From: JAFDWI01 sp964449375 | GTDB lineage: Bacteria; Actinomycetota; Acidimicrobiia; Acidimicrobiales; Iamiaceae | DNA length: 64,000 nucleotides | Reading direction: 5' to 3' | NCBI GenBank assembly: GCA_964449375.1 | Contig: CAYVAS010000001.1 | Span: forward strand, 57,437-121,436 | Shown: positions 1 to 8,804 of the stretch, piece after piece | Numbering within the stretch: position 1 is the stretch's first letter | Layout of the letters: each line of letters starts with the position of its first letter | The notes under the pieces: model-generated | What the model was told of the DNA's origin: nothing | What the model saw: only the letters and a program-made list of their open reading frames with translations | Database searches by the model: none | Program-made: the position numbers and the translations under genes

Positions 1-1
1 G

Positions 2-127
2 TTGGCGGCGGCGTTGCGTCGTCACATTGGTGCGGTCGGGTATGACCGTTTCGGGGTTACCGAGCGGCGGGTGGTCGACGCGTCGTTGCAGGATCTGGTC
101 GGTTGCATAGTGCGGTTGGGCGGGTAG
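2..127 (+). CDS. C-terminal end of an unrecognised protein (partial)
   Basis: An open frame enters from the left edge and runs 41 codons to a TAG at 125-127. The visible tail is basic (LRRHIGAVGYDRFG, then TERRVVDASLQDLVG) and I do not recognise a family in it. With the start outside the window and no homology available, this may be a real gene end or a chance frame in GC-rich DNA. Confidence 0.3.
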   Translation: MAAALRRHIGAVGYDRFGVTERRVVDASLQDLVGCIVRLGG

Positions 128-503
128 CCCTGGTCAGCGGGGGTACCGGGCGGGCACGACCACTGTGGGTCGTGCCATGGGTCTAGATCCGGGTCGGGAC
201 ACCGTCAGCCCGGTCCATCCAATGCTTCTTCGGGGGTCGTTCCCCACGATTCGGTGCACGCAAGCGGCGAGCGTGTCGGCGACCCAACGGCTTCGGCTCG
301 ACCGACCAGATCGATCAGTGCTTCCTCGGTAGCCGCGTCGACCCGCCGAGGGGTCCGGCCACCCAGCCCAGCAGCGCTTCTCACTCCGCGAAGGTGAGCC
401 GCACCGCCAAGTCCGCCAGAGCGGCGCCACGCCGCCCCGCCCGGACCAGCGACCCGAAGTCAGACGCACCACAGGGCCCGCTTGCGGCATTCACCTCCTA
501 TCA
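128..503. other. Non-coding stretch with no recognisable gene
   Basis: Several overlapping frames are open here, as expected in GC-rich DNA. None has recognisable protein sequence, a ribosome binding site or a family motif. I see no tRNA or structured RNA. Together with the repeat pair that follows, it separates the left-edge gene from sodB. Confidence 0.5.
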
Positions 504-590
504 GTTGTGCCCGCGGGCACGGCCCGGGCCGCCGGCAAGCTCGTGCCGACCTTCGTGGCGATCGGTTGTGCCCGCGGGCACGGCCCGGGC
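504..590. repeat. Two direct copies of a 26-bp palindrome-rich element downstream of sodB
   Basis: Identical 26-bp copies lie at 504-529 and 565-590, 61 bp apart. Each contains the perfect 14-bp palindrome GTGCCCGCGGGCAC followed by GCCCGGGC. They lie just past the sodB stop, so they may fold as tandem hairpins ending that transcript, although no T-run follows. The 14-bp core recurs after murB at 60725-60738. Confidence 0.6.
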
Positions 591-601
591 GACGGCGGGG
601 T

Positions 602-1189
602 TCAGCCCGCCAGATTCTGGTTCACGAAATCCCAGTTGATGAGGTTGTCCACCACGGTCTCGATGAACTTGGGCCGCGCGTTGCGGTAGTCGATGTAGTA
701 GGCGTGCTCCCACACGTCGATGGTGAGCAGCGCCTTCTCGCCGTGCTTGAGCGGCAGGTCGGCATTGGGGGTCTTCATGACCTGCAGCTTGGACCCGTCG
801 GTGATCAGCCAGGCCCAACCCGAACCGAACTGGGTAGCGGCCGCGGTCGAGAACTCCTCGGTGAACTTCTCGTAGGAACCGAACGACGAGCCGATCAGGT
901 CGGCGACCTCGCCGGTGGGCTCCCCGCCGCCGTTGGGGCTGAGGCACTGCCAGAAGAACGAGTGGTTCCAGTGCTGGGCGGCATTGTTGAACAGGCCACT
1001 GTTGATCTCGGCGGCCTGGATGATCTGCTCCAGCGACTTGCCCTCGTGCTCGGTGCCCTCGATCGCCTTGTTCAGGTTGTTGACGTAGGCCTGGTGGTGC
1101 TTGCCGTGGTGGAACTCCAGGGTCTCGGCACTCATGTAGGGCTCGAGGGCGTTCTTTTCGTAAGGCAGATCGGGAAGTTCGAAGGCCAT
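602..1189 (-). CDS. sodB: Superoxide dismutase, Fe/Mn family (Fe-type features)
   Basis: Cytosolic enzyme converting superoxide to oxygen and hydrogen peroxide. The 195 residues match the family length and cover both the N-terminal helical hairpin and the C-terminal alpha/beta domain. Metal ligands fit the family pattern at H27 (in LEFHHGKHH), H76 (AAQHWNHSFF), D158 and H162 (DVWEHAYY). Gln72, just before the second ligand, is the glutamine that Fe-type enzymes use to bind the metal-bound solvent, so iron is more likely than manganese. ATG at 1189 has an AAGGA ribosome site about 11 nt upstream. It is a single-gene unit with palindromic elements downstream. Confidence 0.95.
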   Translation of the reverse strand: MAFELPDLPYEKNALEPYMSAETLEFHHGKHHQAYVNNLNKAIEGTEHEGKSLEQIIQAAEINSGLFNNAAQHWNHSFFWQCLSPNGGGEPTGEVADLIGSSFGSYEKFTEEFSTAAATQFGSGWAWLITDGSKLQVMKTPNADLPLKHGEKALLTIDVWEHAYYIDYRNARPKFIETVVDNLINWDFVNQNLAG

Positions 1190-1229
1190 GGTGGGGTTCC
1201 TTTCACCTCAGGGGAGAGTGTGCCGAAGT

Positions 1230-1278
1230 GGCAACGGGGCCGGGCGACGGCCGCCGGGTGCTGCCCGGTGCCGTTGCC
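1230..1278. terminator. Nested inverted repeat between the LCP gene and sodB
   Basis: Outer arms GGCAACGG (1230-1237) and CCGTTGCC (1271-1278) enclose inner arms CCGGGC (1240-1245) and GCCCGG (1263-1268), giving one long hairpin. It lies 180 bp past the LCP stop and 40 bp before the sodB start, both on the minus strand. It could end the LCP transcript or form part of the sodB leader. There is no T-run. Confidence 0.4.
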
Positions 1279-1459
1279 CTGCCTCTGACCGTAGACGCTC
1301 GCCGCGGGGTTGCCACACCGATGCGGCCAGATTCTCGGTCTCCCTAATGGTGAAAGCAGTCTGAACAATAGATGGAAGGACAACCTTACATCGCGCCAGA
1401 CATGGAGGAATGGGACGGATGCCGACCCCGAGTGCAGCGACTTCGCAGAGCCGGGCTGG

Positions 1460-3139
1460 TCAGCAGCTCTTGGACTGCTCGGGGACCACCCCGATCAGCG
1501 TGGTGCTGGTGGTCGAGGTCGTCGCCGCGCCGTCGTCGCCCGAGGTCGACCCGGACTCCGGGGTCGTGGTGGTCGGCGGCAGCTCCGAGTCGTCCAGGGG
1601 GCGCATCTCGGTGGACACGGTCGTGAAGTTCGAGCCGGTCACCACCTCGATCAGACTGGAAGTGGCGCCCTCCAGAGGCACCAGCTCCACCGGCGCGCTC
1701 AGGTGCTTGGCCACGATCCGTGCGTTGTACTCGTTGGCCGGCGCGTAGCGGACCTGGGTGACGGTGACCTCACCGATCCCTTCACTGGCGGCGTCAGCGG
1801 TCCCCTCGATGGTGAATCCGACGCGTTCGAGCGCACCGGCCACGTTCGCCGCCTGCTTGTCGACCCCCGAACCGTTCAACACCCGGACCGGGATGCCCTC
1901 CTGAGGCCCGGCGGGCTGTTCACCCCGGAACCGGGCCAGAATCCGCTCGGCGGCCCGCTCATCGGGCCGCAGGATCGCCCCCGCGGACCCCGCGTAGTCC
2001 GGGGTGCCCGGAAACGAATAGGTGGTCAGTTCATCGGGGTCGAAGTTCCGGAAGCGGTTGGCCAGCTCGAGCATCCGGCCCGAGCTGAGCCCCTCGTCCA
2101 CCCGGACACTGTCGACCACCGAGGCCATGATGGCGTTCAGCGTCGCCGGGTTGCGGAACGCCGCGGCCTCCGCCTGGGGGATGGCGTTGCGGATCAGCAC
2201 CTGCTGGCGACTGATCCGACCCAGGTCCGAGGTGCCATCGGAATACCAGCCGTTGGCCTCCATCTGGGAGGGCGAGTCGACCATGTAGCGCAGCGACGAG
2301 GTGTCCACCGCCGGCTGGCCCAGCGTGTTGTACCAGAGGTACCGGGACCTGGCGAAGGCCAGCGCCTCGGTGCCGTCCAGATTGTGACAGCCCACCGTGG
2401 CGACGTTCAGTCCGGTGTGGTCGTCCCACATGGGCTTGTCGAAATACAGGTCCACGCCACCCATCGCGTCGATCAGCTTCTTGAAACCGACGAAGTCGAC
2501 CTCGACGTAGTGGTTGATGGGAACTCGGAAGTTCTCCTGGATCGTGTCGATCAGCGTCGGCACCCCGATGGCGAAGGCCGCGTTGATCTTGTCGCTGCGG
2601 TCGGTGCCGGCGATGGGCACGTAGAGGTCCCGGGGGAACGACAGCAGCTTGGCCTCCTTGGACGACGGATCGAGCCGCAGGATCATGATCGTGTCGCTGC
2701 GCCGACCGGTCCCGTCGGGGTGGGTCCGGTACTCCTCGTTGTCCAGGAACGCACCCGCGTCCGCGTCGTCCTCGCCGATGCCCTCCCGCGAGTCGGACCC
2801 CACCACCAGGTAGTTCTCCGGACCGCCGGAGGCTTCGGCCAAGCCCAACTCGATCCGGTCGATCTGACCGAGACGCCAATTGAAATAGCCCACCGTGCAG
2901 GCAGCCAGCAACACCAGCACCGACAGCACCCCACCCAGGGCGATCACGGCCCGTTGAGCGCCGGTGCGCCGCGTCCGCCGGTCGTCCCCGCGGCCGGAAT
3001 CCCCGAGCGGCTTCGCCCGCCGGCCAGCGGCACCGGAACCGGCGCGAGAGGTTCGTCTGAGGGTCTCGGAAGCCTGCGCCGCGCTCCCCGGCCGCCGCGG
3101 GATCGTGCGGCGGCCCGGCCCCGGTGGGTCGACAGCCAT
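1460..3139 (-). CDS. LCP (LytR-CpsA-Psr) family protein with LytR_C domain
   Basis: Likely phosphotransferase that attaches a glycopolymer (arabinogalactan- or teichoic-acid-like) to peptidoglycan on the outer face of the membrane. Of 559 residues, 1-63 are basic and cytoplasmic and about 64-87 form the single membrane anchor. The LCP domain follows, with NYLVVGSDSR, the block RRSDTIMILRLDP, FPRDLYVPI and a late FARSRYLWYN segment supplying the usual Arg/Asp cluster. Residues from about 430 form a LytR_C domain (VRVLNGSGVDKQAANVA). The tail is Ser/Thr-rich. The ATG at 3139 is the first in frame. It stands alone between sodB and an acyl-CoA dehydrogenase; the attached polymer cannot be deduced. 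Confidence 0.9.
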   Translation of the reverse strand: MAVDPPGPGRRTIPRRPGSAAQASETLRRTSRAGSGAAGRRAKPLGDSGRGDDRRTRRTGAQRAVIALGGVLSVLVLLAACTVGYFNWRLGQIDRIELGLAEASGGPENYLVVGSDSREGIGEDDADAGAFLDNEEYRTHPDGTGRRSDTIMILRLDPSSKEAKLLSFPRDLYVPIAGTDRSDKINAAFAIGVPTLIDTIQENFRVPINHYVEVDFVGFKKLIDAMGGVDLYFDKPMWDDHTGLNVATVGCHNLDGTEALAFARSRYLWYNTLGQPAVDTSSLRYMVDSPSQMEANGWYSDGTSDLGRISRQQVLIRNAIPQAEAAAFRNPATLNAIMASVVDSVRVDEGLSSGRMLELANRFRNFDPDELTTYSFPGTPDYAGSAGAILRPDERAAERILARFRGEQPAGPQEGIPVRVLNGSGVDKQAANVAGALERVGFTIEGTADAASEGIGEVTVTQVRYAPANEYNARIVAKHLSAPVELVPLEGATSSLIEVVTGSNFTTVSTEMRPLDDSELPPTTTTPESGSTSGDDGAATTSTTSTTLIGVVPEQSKSC

Positions 3140-3204
3140 GAACGGCGAATTCTACCGAGGCCCACCCGGCGCACCACGCCATGGTGGCACCGGACACCGC
3201 AGGG

Positions 3205-4455
3205 TCACGACCGCGATTCGGATGGCGGACGGGGCTCCCGGGGCAGGCCCAGGATCCGCTCGGACACGATGTTGCGCTGGATCTCGGCGGTGCCGCCCCA
3301 GATGGTCTCGGAGCGGGAGAAGAAGAACGACACCTGCAACGGCGAAGCCGGATAGTCCCGGGCCATCGACCGTCGTCCCACCCCGGCGACGAACTCGTCG
3401 TCGGCCGACCCGGTGAGAATCTGGCCTTCGGCGCCCAGCACGTCCATGGCAAGCTCCATGGTGTCGCGGTGGGTCTCGGACCAGATCATCTTGTTGAGCG
3501 CGCCCAGCGCGCTCGTCCCGGAGTCCTTGCTCCCCGACAGGTTCGCCGACAGCGTGCGCAGGCCGTTGAAGCGCTGAATCTGGATGCGGCTCCACTGGGC
3601 GGCGAGCCGCTGGCGGATCACCGGATCGTGGATGCGGCCGTTGGCCCGGGCGATGTCGATGATCTGGTCGAGCTCCTTTTCGAAGCGGCGATAGGACACC
3701 GTGGCCGAGGAACCCCGCTCGAATCCCAAGGTCGTCATCGCCACCTTCCAACCGTTGTTCACCCCGCCCACGACCCAGTCGACCGGGCAGCGAGCCCCAG
3801 AGAAGAACACCTCGTTGAACTCGGCGGAGCCGTCGGGTTGCACGATGGGGCGGATCTCGATGCCGGGCTGGTCCATGGGCACCAGCAGATACGAGATGCC
3901 CTTGTGTTTGGGCGCATCCGGGTCGGTGCGGGCCAGCACGAAGCAGTAGTCGGCGTACTGGGCCTGGGTGGTCCACACCTTCTGGCCTTCGATGACCCAC
4001 TCGTCACCGTCGCGGACCGCCCGGGTGCTCAACGACGCCAGGTCCGACCCCGCGTTGGGTTCGGAGAAGCCCTGACACCAGGAGATCTCCCCGGAGAGGA
4101 TCTTGGGAATGAAGAACTGCTTCTGGTCCTCGGTCCCCCACTGCAGGATCGTGGGCCCGACCAGGGTGTCGCCGAAGAAGTCGCCCCGCATCGGCGCCCG
4201 GGCCCGGGCGAACTCCTCGGCGAGCACGACGTTCTGGATCGTGGACAATCCCTTGCCGCCGTACTCGGTGGGCCACGACGCGCACAGCCAACCGCCCTCA
4301 CGCAGTTTGGCGACCCATTCGTCGTTGAACGCAGCCCGCTCCTCGGGGCTCATCGTGTAGTCCTCGTCGAACCACCCCGAAGGCAGGTTCTGCTCCAACC
4401 AGGCGCGGATCTCGACGCGGAACTCCTCGGCTTCGGCGGGATAGGTCAGGTCCAT
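3205..4455 (-). CDS. Acyl-CoA dehydrogenase (FadE-like, 416 aa)
   Basis: FAD-dependent alpha,beta-dehydrogenation of an acyl-CoA, passing electrons to ETF. N-terminal helical domain, beta domain (GFSEPNAGSD, VWTTQAQYADY) and C-terminal helical domain (FERGSSATVSYRRFE, ETIWGGTAEIQRN) are all present. The open frame extends about 100 codons upstream, but protein-like sequence begins at MDLTYPAEAEEF, so ATG 4455 is chosen. In the loop where short- and medium-chain enzymes have EGT with the catalytic Glu, this protein has WGGT. That variant is common among actinobacterial FadE proteins, some of which act on steroid side chains or branched acyl groups. Substrate unknown. Confidence 0.9.
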   Translation of the reverse strand: MDLTYPAEAEEFRVEIRAWLEQNLPSGWFDEDYTMSPEERAAFNDEWVAKLREGGWLCASWPTEYGGKGLSTIQNVVLAEEFARARAPMRGDFFGDTLVGPTILQWGTEDQKQFFIPKILSGEISWCQGFSEPNAGSDLASLSTRAVRDGDEWVIEGQKVWTTQAQYADYCFVLARTDPDAPKHKGISYLLVPMDQPGIEIRPIVQPDGSAEFNEVFFSGARCPVDWVVGGVNNGWKVAMTTLGFERGSSATVSYRRFEKELDQIIDIARANGRIHDPVIRQRLAAQWSRIQIQRFNGLRTLSANLSGSKDSGTSALGALNKMIWSETHRDTMELAMDVLGAEGQILTGSADDEFVAGVGRRSMARDYPASPLQVSFFFSRSETIWGGTAEIQRNIVSERILGLPREPRPPSESRS

Positions 4456-4517
4456 GCCCGCGATCCTGACCGGTCTGGGCGCACCGGTGCAACCGGTCCC
4501 CCACCCTTGGGCCGGCC

Positions 4518-4937
4518 TCAGGGACCGGCGCGGAACTGGCGTTCGCAGGTGTCCACGAACTCGCGGAACTCCGGGATCAGCTCGTCCAGGGAGTGGTCCG
4601 GATCGGTGGGATCTTCGCGGATGGCACTCTGGGCACCCTTGAACTCGTCGAAGGGGATCCCGGTGTCGTCGTCGGACATCTCGTCGTAGATGCACCCGCA
4701 CAGCTCGGTGTGGTGGTCGGCCTCGCGGTCCTCGCTGCCGTCGGCGGGACCGAACCCGGCGACGCACCCGGCCACGAAGTCCTCACGCACCCCCGAGGAA
4801 TAGCCGGTGGGGTCCTGTTGGCCCACGCAGGCGCCGGCGAACAGTGCGGTCAGCCCCAGAAGCGCGACGAGCCCCCGGAGACGCCGGCCTCGGGTGGGCG
4901 GGGTGCGGCGGGCACGGCGCGGCATGGTTGCGAGCAT
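4518..4937 (-). CDS. Small secreted lipoprotein, function unknown
   Basis: 139 residues. A basic N-terminus and hydrophobic helix end in the lipobox LFAGAC, making Cys37 the predicted lipidated residue. The mature part is acidic and has further cysteines (FVAGCVAGF, LCGCIYDEM, FVDTCERQF) that could form disulfides. I do not recognise the family. A second ATG at 4925 is possible; the longer form is annotated. It overlaps no neighbour and ends 62 bp before the acyl-CoA dehydrogenase start on the same strand. Confidence 0.7.
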   Translation of the reverse strand: MLATMPRRARRTPPTRGRRLRGLVALLGLTALFAGACVGQQDPTGYSSGVREDFVAGCVAGFGPADGSEDREADHHTELCGCIYDEMSDDDTGIPFDEFKGAQSAIREDPTDPDHSLDELIPEFREFVDTCERQFRAGP

Positions 4938-4986
4938 GGCCCGAGGTTACCGACGGCCCCGAAACACCGGGGAATCCGCCCCAGGT

Positions 4987-5670
4987 TCAGAGGTCGCCGA
5001 GCGCGTGGGCACGCTGGAACACCGTGTCGAGCATGGCCGGGGTGAGCCGACCGGTGAAGGTGTTCTGTTGGCTGACGTGGTAGCAGCCCAGCAGCGTGCG
5101 GTCCCCGGGAAGGTCCACCTCGACCGCGTGGCCGAAGTGCGGGCGGGGCCGCACGTCGAAATGCCGGGCGACCGCGTTGAACCCGAAGCCACCCAGCGCC
5201 ACCACGACCCGCCAGGGCAGCACGTCCAGTTCGGTGGCCAGGTACGGCGCACAGTTGTCGCGTTCTTCGGTGGTGGGTTTGTTCTGCGGTGGCGCACACT
5301 TGACCGGCGCGGTCACCCAGGCACCGTGCAGCTCCAGGCCGTCGTCGCGGTCGACGCTGCGGGGCTGGTTGGCGAAGCCGGTGCGGTACATCGAGTCGTA
5401 AAGGAAGTCCCCGGATCGGTCGCCGGTGAACATGCGCCCGGTGCGGTTCGCCCCGTGGGCCGCCGGCGCCAGGCCGACCACGACCACCCTGGCTTCTGGG
5501 TCACCGAAGCCCGGGACCGGTCGGCCCCAGTAGGTCTGGTCCGCATACGCGGCACGCTTTTCCTCTGCGACCTTCTCGCGCCACTCCACCAGCCGTGGGC
5601 ATCGCCGACACCCCACCACCTCGTGGCGAAGTTCGTCCAGGGTCGCGGTTCGTTCACGTTGTGTGGTCAC
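4987..5670 (-). CDS. Uracil-DNA glycosylase, family 5 (UdgB type)
   Basis: Iron-sulfur uracil-DNA glycosylase for base-excision repair, acting on uracil and other deaminated bases in DNA. From GTG 5670 the protein has 227 residues. C21, C24 (GCRRCPRLVEW), C125 and C140 are placed as the 4Fe-4S ligands of family 4/5 enzymes. The motif GLAPAAHGANRTGR (about 67-80) lacks the catalytic acid of family 1, as family 5 does, and HVSQQNTFTGRL matches the family 5 C-terminal motif. The frame stays open upstream to 5766, but that extension is low-complexity basic sequence. It is divergent from the histidine phosphatase gene. Confidence 0.9.
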   Translation of the reverse strand: MTTQRERTATLDELRHEVVGCRRCPRLVEWREKVAEEKRAAYADQTYWGRPVPGFGDPEARVVVVGLAPAAHGANRTGRMFTGDRSGDFLYDSMYRTGFANQPRSVDRDDGLELHGAWVTAPVKCAPPQNKPTTEERDNCAPYLATELDVLPWRVVVALGGFGFNAVARHFDVRPRPHFGHAVEVDLPGDRTLLGCYHVSQQNTFTGRLTPAMLDTVFQRAHALGDL

Positions 5671-5821
5671 GTTCCATCGATCGTAGGGCCTCGCGGCGGC
5701 GATCTCCGCTTCCAGACGGTAGGTTGCCCTGGGTGATCCGCGCGCCGACCCGGCGCGCCCGCCCACGTCCGGCGGACCCCTTCGGGCACGCCGGACGATC
5801 GACGATCGACGATTCGGAGCC

Positions 5822-6493
5822 GTGGTGTCCAGAGCGCGTACCTCGACAAAGAAGACCGGTGACCGTCAAGGGACCACGACGGTGCTCCTGGTCCGCCACG
5901 GGGCGACCCCGACCACCGGCAAGGTGCTCCCCGGGCGCGCCCCGGGACTGCACCTGGCGGACCTGGGCCGGGCCCAGGCCGAGGTCGCCGCCGACCGGAT
6001 CGCCACGTTGACCTCGATCGAGGCGGTGTACTCGTCGCCTCTGGAGCGGGCCCGGGAGACCGCCCAGCCAATCGCCAAGGCGCTGGGCCTGCGGGTCCGT
6101 CAGGCCGCCGGGTTGAACGAGTGCGACTTCGGCGACTGGACCGGCCGCCAGATCTCGACCCTGGCGCGTCGCAAGGACTGGCAGATCGTGCAACGCGCAC
6201 CCAGCCTGTTCACCTTCCCCTCCGGTGAGTCCTTCGCGGGCATGCAGCTCCGGATCACCCAGGCGATCGCCAAGCTGTGCGAGGCGCACCCGGGCGGCAC
6301 CATCGTGGCGGTGTCCCACGCCGACCCCATCAAGGCCGCCGCTGCCGCCGCGCTGGGCACCCCGCTGGATCTGTTCCAGCGCATCGTGATCTCGCCGTGT
6401 TCGATCACCGCGGTGCGCTATGCGCCGTTGGGCCCCACGGTGCTCGCGGTGAACTCCACCGGTGCGGACCTGGCCCGCTCGATCCCCGCCTGA
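5822..6493 (+). CDS. Histidine phosphatase family protein (MSMEG_4193-like)
   Basis: 223-residue phosphoglycerate-mutase-fold protein. The catalytic signature LLVRHGATP puts the phospho-acceptor at H26. The second active-site block is in SSPLERARETAQPIA, and the late catalytic His is in VAVSHADPIKA. It lies first in a tight operon with a DUF3090 gene and a SCO1664-type gene. That three-gene set is conserved across actinobacteria and is often near mycothiol ligase mshC, but the substrate is unknown. GTG 5822 is the first in-frame start; the first 18 residues are poorly conserved, so initiation could be slightly later. Confidence 0.85.
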   Translation: MVSRARTSTKKTGDRQGTTTVLLVRHGATPTTGKVLPGRAPGLHLADLGRAQAEVAADRIATLTSIEAVYSSPLERARETAQPIAKALGLRVRQAAGLNECDFGDWTGRQISTLARRKDWQIVQRAPSLFTFPSGESFAGMQLRITQAIAKLCEAHPGGTIVAVSHADPIKAAAAAALGTPLDLFQRIVISPCSITAVRYAPLGPTVLAVNSTGADLARSIPA

Positions 6494-6510
6494 GCGCCGG
6501 AGCCGACGGG

Positions 6511-7002
6511 ATGACGTCAGATTCGTTCTCGTTCGATCGACCGGACTTCTTCGTCGCCGGAGCGGTGGGTGAGCCGGGTCAGCGGGTGTTCTACCTGCAA
6601 GCCGGCCAGGACGACCGGGTGGTGGCGTTGCGCTGCGAGAAACAGCACGTCATGGCCCTGGCCCACCACCTGGAGGAGCTCTTCGCCGACCTGCCACCGG
6701 CCGCGCCCGACCCCGAGAGCCGGACGCTGCGAGAGCCGGTGGAGACCACCTGGCTGGTCGGCACGCTGGCCTTCGGATTCGACCCCACCGGGGACCGGAT
6801 CATGGTCATCGCAAGCGAGTTGACCGACGACGACGACGGCGCCGAAGCGCGCTTTGCGATCACCCGCGCCCAGGCGATGTCGCTGATCGCGACGACCGAG
6901 GAGCTGCTCGCCGGGTCACGGCCGTCCTGCCGGATCTGTGGCCTGCCCATGGATCCGGAGGGCCACGTGTGTCCCCGGTCCAACGGCCACCGGCCCGGAT
7001 GA
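6511..7002 (+). CDS. DUF3090 family protein
   Basis: 163 residues from ATG 6511, beginning SDSFSFDRPDFFVAGAVGEPG, the usual start of this actinobacterial family. The middle (FYLQAGQDD, TWLVGTLAFGFDP) is typical. The C-terminus carries a likely zinc site with CRICGLPMDP and a closing GHVCPRSNGH. It starts 17 bp after the phosphatase stop, and its TGA overlaps the ATG of the SCO1664-like gene (ATGA at 6999-7002), so all three should be co-translated. Molecular function unknown. Confidence 0.88.
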   Translation: MTSDSFSFDRPDFFVAGAVGEPGQRVFYLQAGQDDRVVALRCEKQHVMALAHHLEELFADLPPAAPDPESRTLREPVETTWLVGTLAFGFDPTGDRIMVIASELTDDDDGAEARFAITRAQAMSLIATTEELLAGSRPSCRICGLPMDPEGHVCPRSNGHRPG

Positions 7003-7721
7003 CGGGCGCTCCGGCGACGTTGGCCGCGGCGCTCGAAGCGGGCGCCACGGTCGAGGTCCTCGGTCGCATCCGGTGGAGCTCGAACGCCACGCTGCTGGTC
7101 GAGATCACCACACCGGGCGATGCCGACACCCGCCGGGCGGTCTACAAACCCGGTGAGGGCGAACGGCCCCTGTACGACTTTCCGCCCGGCATCTGGCGAC
7201 GGGAGATCGCCGCGTACGAACTGGCCAAGGCTCTGGACTGGGACTGCATCCCCGAAACGGTGCCCTTCGACGGTCCTTTCGGGCAGGGGTCGCTCCAACG
7301 CTTCGTCGAGGTCGACTACGACGACCACTACTTCACGATGATCGCCGAGGAGGACCCGCTCCTGGACGCCCAGCTCCAGCGTCTGGCCGTGTTCGACCTG
7401 ATCGCCAACAACACCGACCGCAAGGGGGGCCACTGCCTGCTGGACGCGGACCGGCACGTGTGGGGCATCGACAACGCCCTGTGCTTCCACGCCGAGTTCA
7501 AACTCCGCACGGTCATCTGGGACTTCGCCGGCCTGGCGATCCCCCCAGAGCTCCTCGAGGACGTGGAGACCCTGGTCGACACCGGCCTGCCCGAGACGCT
7601 GATCCGCTGGCTGGAACCCGACGAGGCCGACGCGGTGTGCACCCGGGCCCGTGCGCTGCTCCACGAGCGCGTCTTTCCCCACGACCCGACCGGACGGCGC
7701 TACCCCTGGCCGCTGGTGTGA
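6999..7721 (+). CDS. SCO1664 family protein, kinase-like fold
   Basis: 240 residues from ATG 6999, which overlaps the previous stop by 4 bp. The motifs DLIANNTDRKGGHCLL and HVWGIDNALCFH resemble the catalytic and metal-binding loops of PI3K/HipA-like kinases; RRAVYKPGEGERPLYDF could hold the ATP-contacting lysine. I infer a phosphotransferase, but no substrate is known for this family. The open frame begins at 6969, but the overlapping ATG fits the operon better. A strong hairpin follows. Confidence 0.85.
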   Translation: MTGAPATLAAALEAGATVEVLGRIRWSSNATLLVEITTPGDADTRRAVYKPGEGERPLYDFPPGIWRREIAAYELAKALDWDCIPETVPFDGPFGQGSLQRFVEVDYDDHYFTMIAEEDPLLDAQLQRLAVFDLIANNTDRKGGHCLLDADRHVWGIDNALCFHAEFKLRTVIWDFAGLAIPPELLEDVETLVDTGLPETLIRWLEPDEADAVCTRARALLHERVFPHDPTGRRYPWPLV

Positions 7722-7736
7722 GATCCGACACCGCCA

Positions 7737-7764
7737 CGGGCCGGTGCGTCGACGAACCGGCCCG
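7737..7764. terminator. Bidirectional hairpin between the SCO1664-like gene and etfA
   Basis: Perfect 9-bp arms CGGGCCGGT (7737-7745) and ACCGGCCCG (7756-7764) with a 10-nt loop. Flanking sequence (CCGACACCG upstream, CGGTGTGTCGG downstream) extends the stem imperfectly. It lies between convergent stops at 7721 and 7817, so it can serve both transcripts. Confidence 0.6.
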
Positions 7765-7816
7765 CGACGGTGTGTCGGTTGGCGTCAGCCGGACCCGCCG
7801 GGCCCGGCCGACGGGG

Positions 7817-8785
7817 TCAGGATCGGGCCTGCAGGGCCTCGATCAGCTTTGGCAGCACCTTGTGGACGTCGCCCACGATGCCCAGGTCGGCGACACCGAA
7901 GATCGGTGCCTCCTCGTCCTTGTTGATCGCGATGATGTTGGAGGCGCCCTTCATCCCGACCAGATGCTGGGTCGCCCCGGAGATCCCGCAGGCGATGTAC
8001 ACCGTGGGCTTGACGACCTTGCCGGTCTGGCCCACCTGGTAGGAGTAGGGCACCCAGCCGGCGTCGACGATCGCGCGGGACGCACCCGGTGCGCCCTTGA
8101 GCAGCTTGGCCAGCTCCTCGATCATCTCGAACTTCTCGGACTCGCCCAGACCCCGACCGCCGGAGACGACCACGTCGGCCTCGTCCAGCTTGGGTCCGGT
8201 GGACTCCTCGACGTGACGGTCCACGATCTTGGTGCCACCCAGCGCGTCGGCGGGGACCTCCAGGGAGGCCACCTCGGCGGCCCCGCCACCGGATTCGGCG
8301 GCGGCGAACGACTTGGGACGCACCAGCACGATGGCTGCACCGCCGTCATCCAGGGTGGTGGTCACGTTGGTGGTGCCACCGAAGACCGGCTGGGTCGCGG
8401 CGACCTTGCCACCCTCGGTGCTCACCTCGACGTTGTTCGACAGCAACGGACGGTCGATGCGCGCCGACAGATGCCCGGCGATGTCGCGGCCGTCGGGCGA
8501 CGTGCCGAACAGGAACAGGTCGGGACCCTGGCCCGCTTCGACCTTGGCAGCGAGCGCCGCGGCGACGGGCACCCCCACCAGGGTGTCGGAGAGGTCGCCG
8601 GTGGCGTGGACGGTCGTGGCACCGTGGGCGCCGAGCTCCGCGGCGATCGCGTCGGCGTCGGCACCGCCGTAGAAGGCCTCCACGGTGTCGCCCAACTCAC
8701 GGGCCTTGGTCAACAACTCCAGGGTGATCGACGCGACCTTGCCATCGAGGGCTTCGGCGTGGACCCAGATCTTGGAAACAGTCAT
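7817..8785 (-). CDS. etfA: Electron transfer flavoprotein alpha subunit
   Basis: 322 residues from ATG 8785 (TVSKIWVHAEALDG). The C-terminal FAD domain has the family signatures GGRGLGESEKFEMIEELA, GWVPYSYQVGQTGKVV, YIACGISGATQHL and INKDEEAPIFGVADLG. With EtfB it takes electrons from acyl-CoA dehydrogenases and delivers them to ETF:quinone oxidoreductase. It lies 19 bp behind etfB in a two-gene operon. This looks like the general-purpose ETF, distinct from the divergent pair in the mycofactocin operon. Confidence 0.96.
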   Translation of the reverse strand: MTVSKIWVHAEALDGKVASITLELLTKARELGDTVEAFYGGADADAIAAELGAHGATTVHATGDLSDTLVGVPVAAALAAKVEAGQGPDLFLFGTSPDGRDIAGHLSARIDRPLLSNNVEVSTEGGKVAATQPVFGGTTNVTTTLDDGGAAIVLVRPKSFAAAESGGGAAEVASLEVPADALGGTKIVDRHVEESTGPKLDEADVVVSGGRGLGESEKFEMIEELAKLLKGAPGASRAIVDAGWVPYSYQVGQTGKVVKPTVYIACGISGATQHLVGMKGASNIIAINKDEEAPIFGVADLGIVGDVHKVLPKLIEALQARS

Positions 8786-8804
8786 CGGTTGGTCGGGTCC
8801 TTTC

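Noticed and set aside
134..490. Small minus-strand frame before sodB
   Set aside because: Arg/Pro/Ser-rich translation with no motif and no ribosome site; treated as non-coding.
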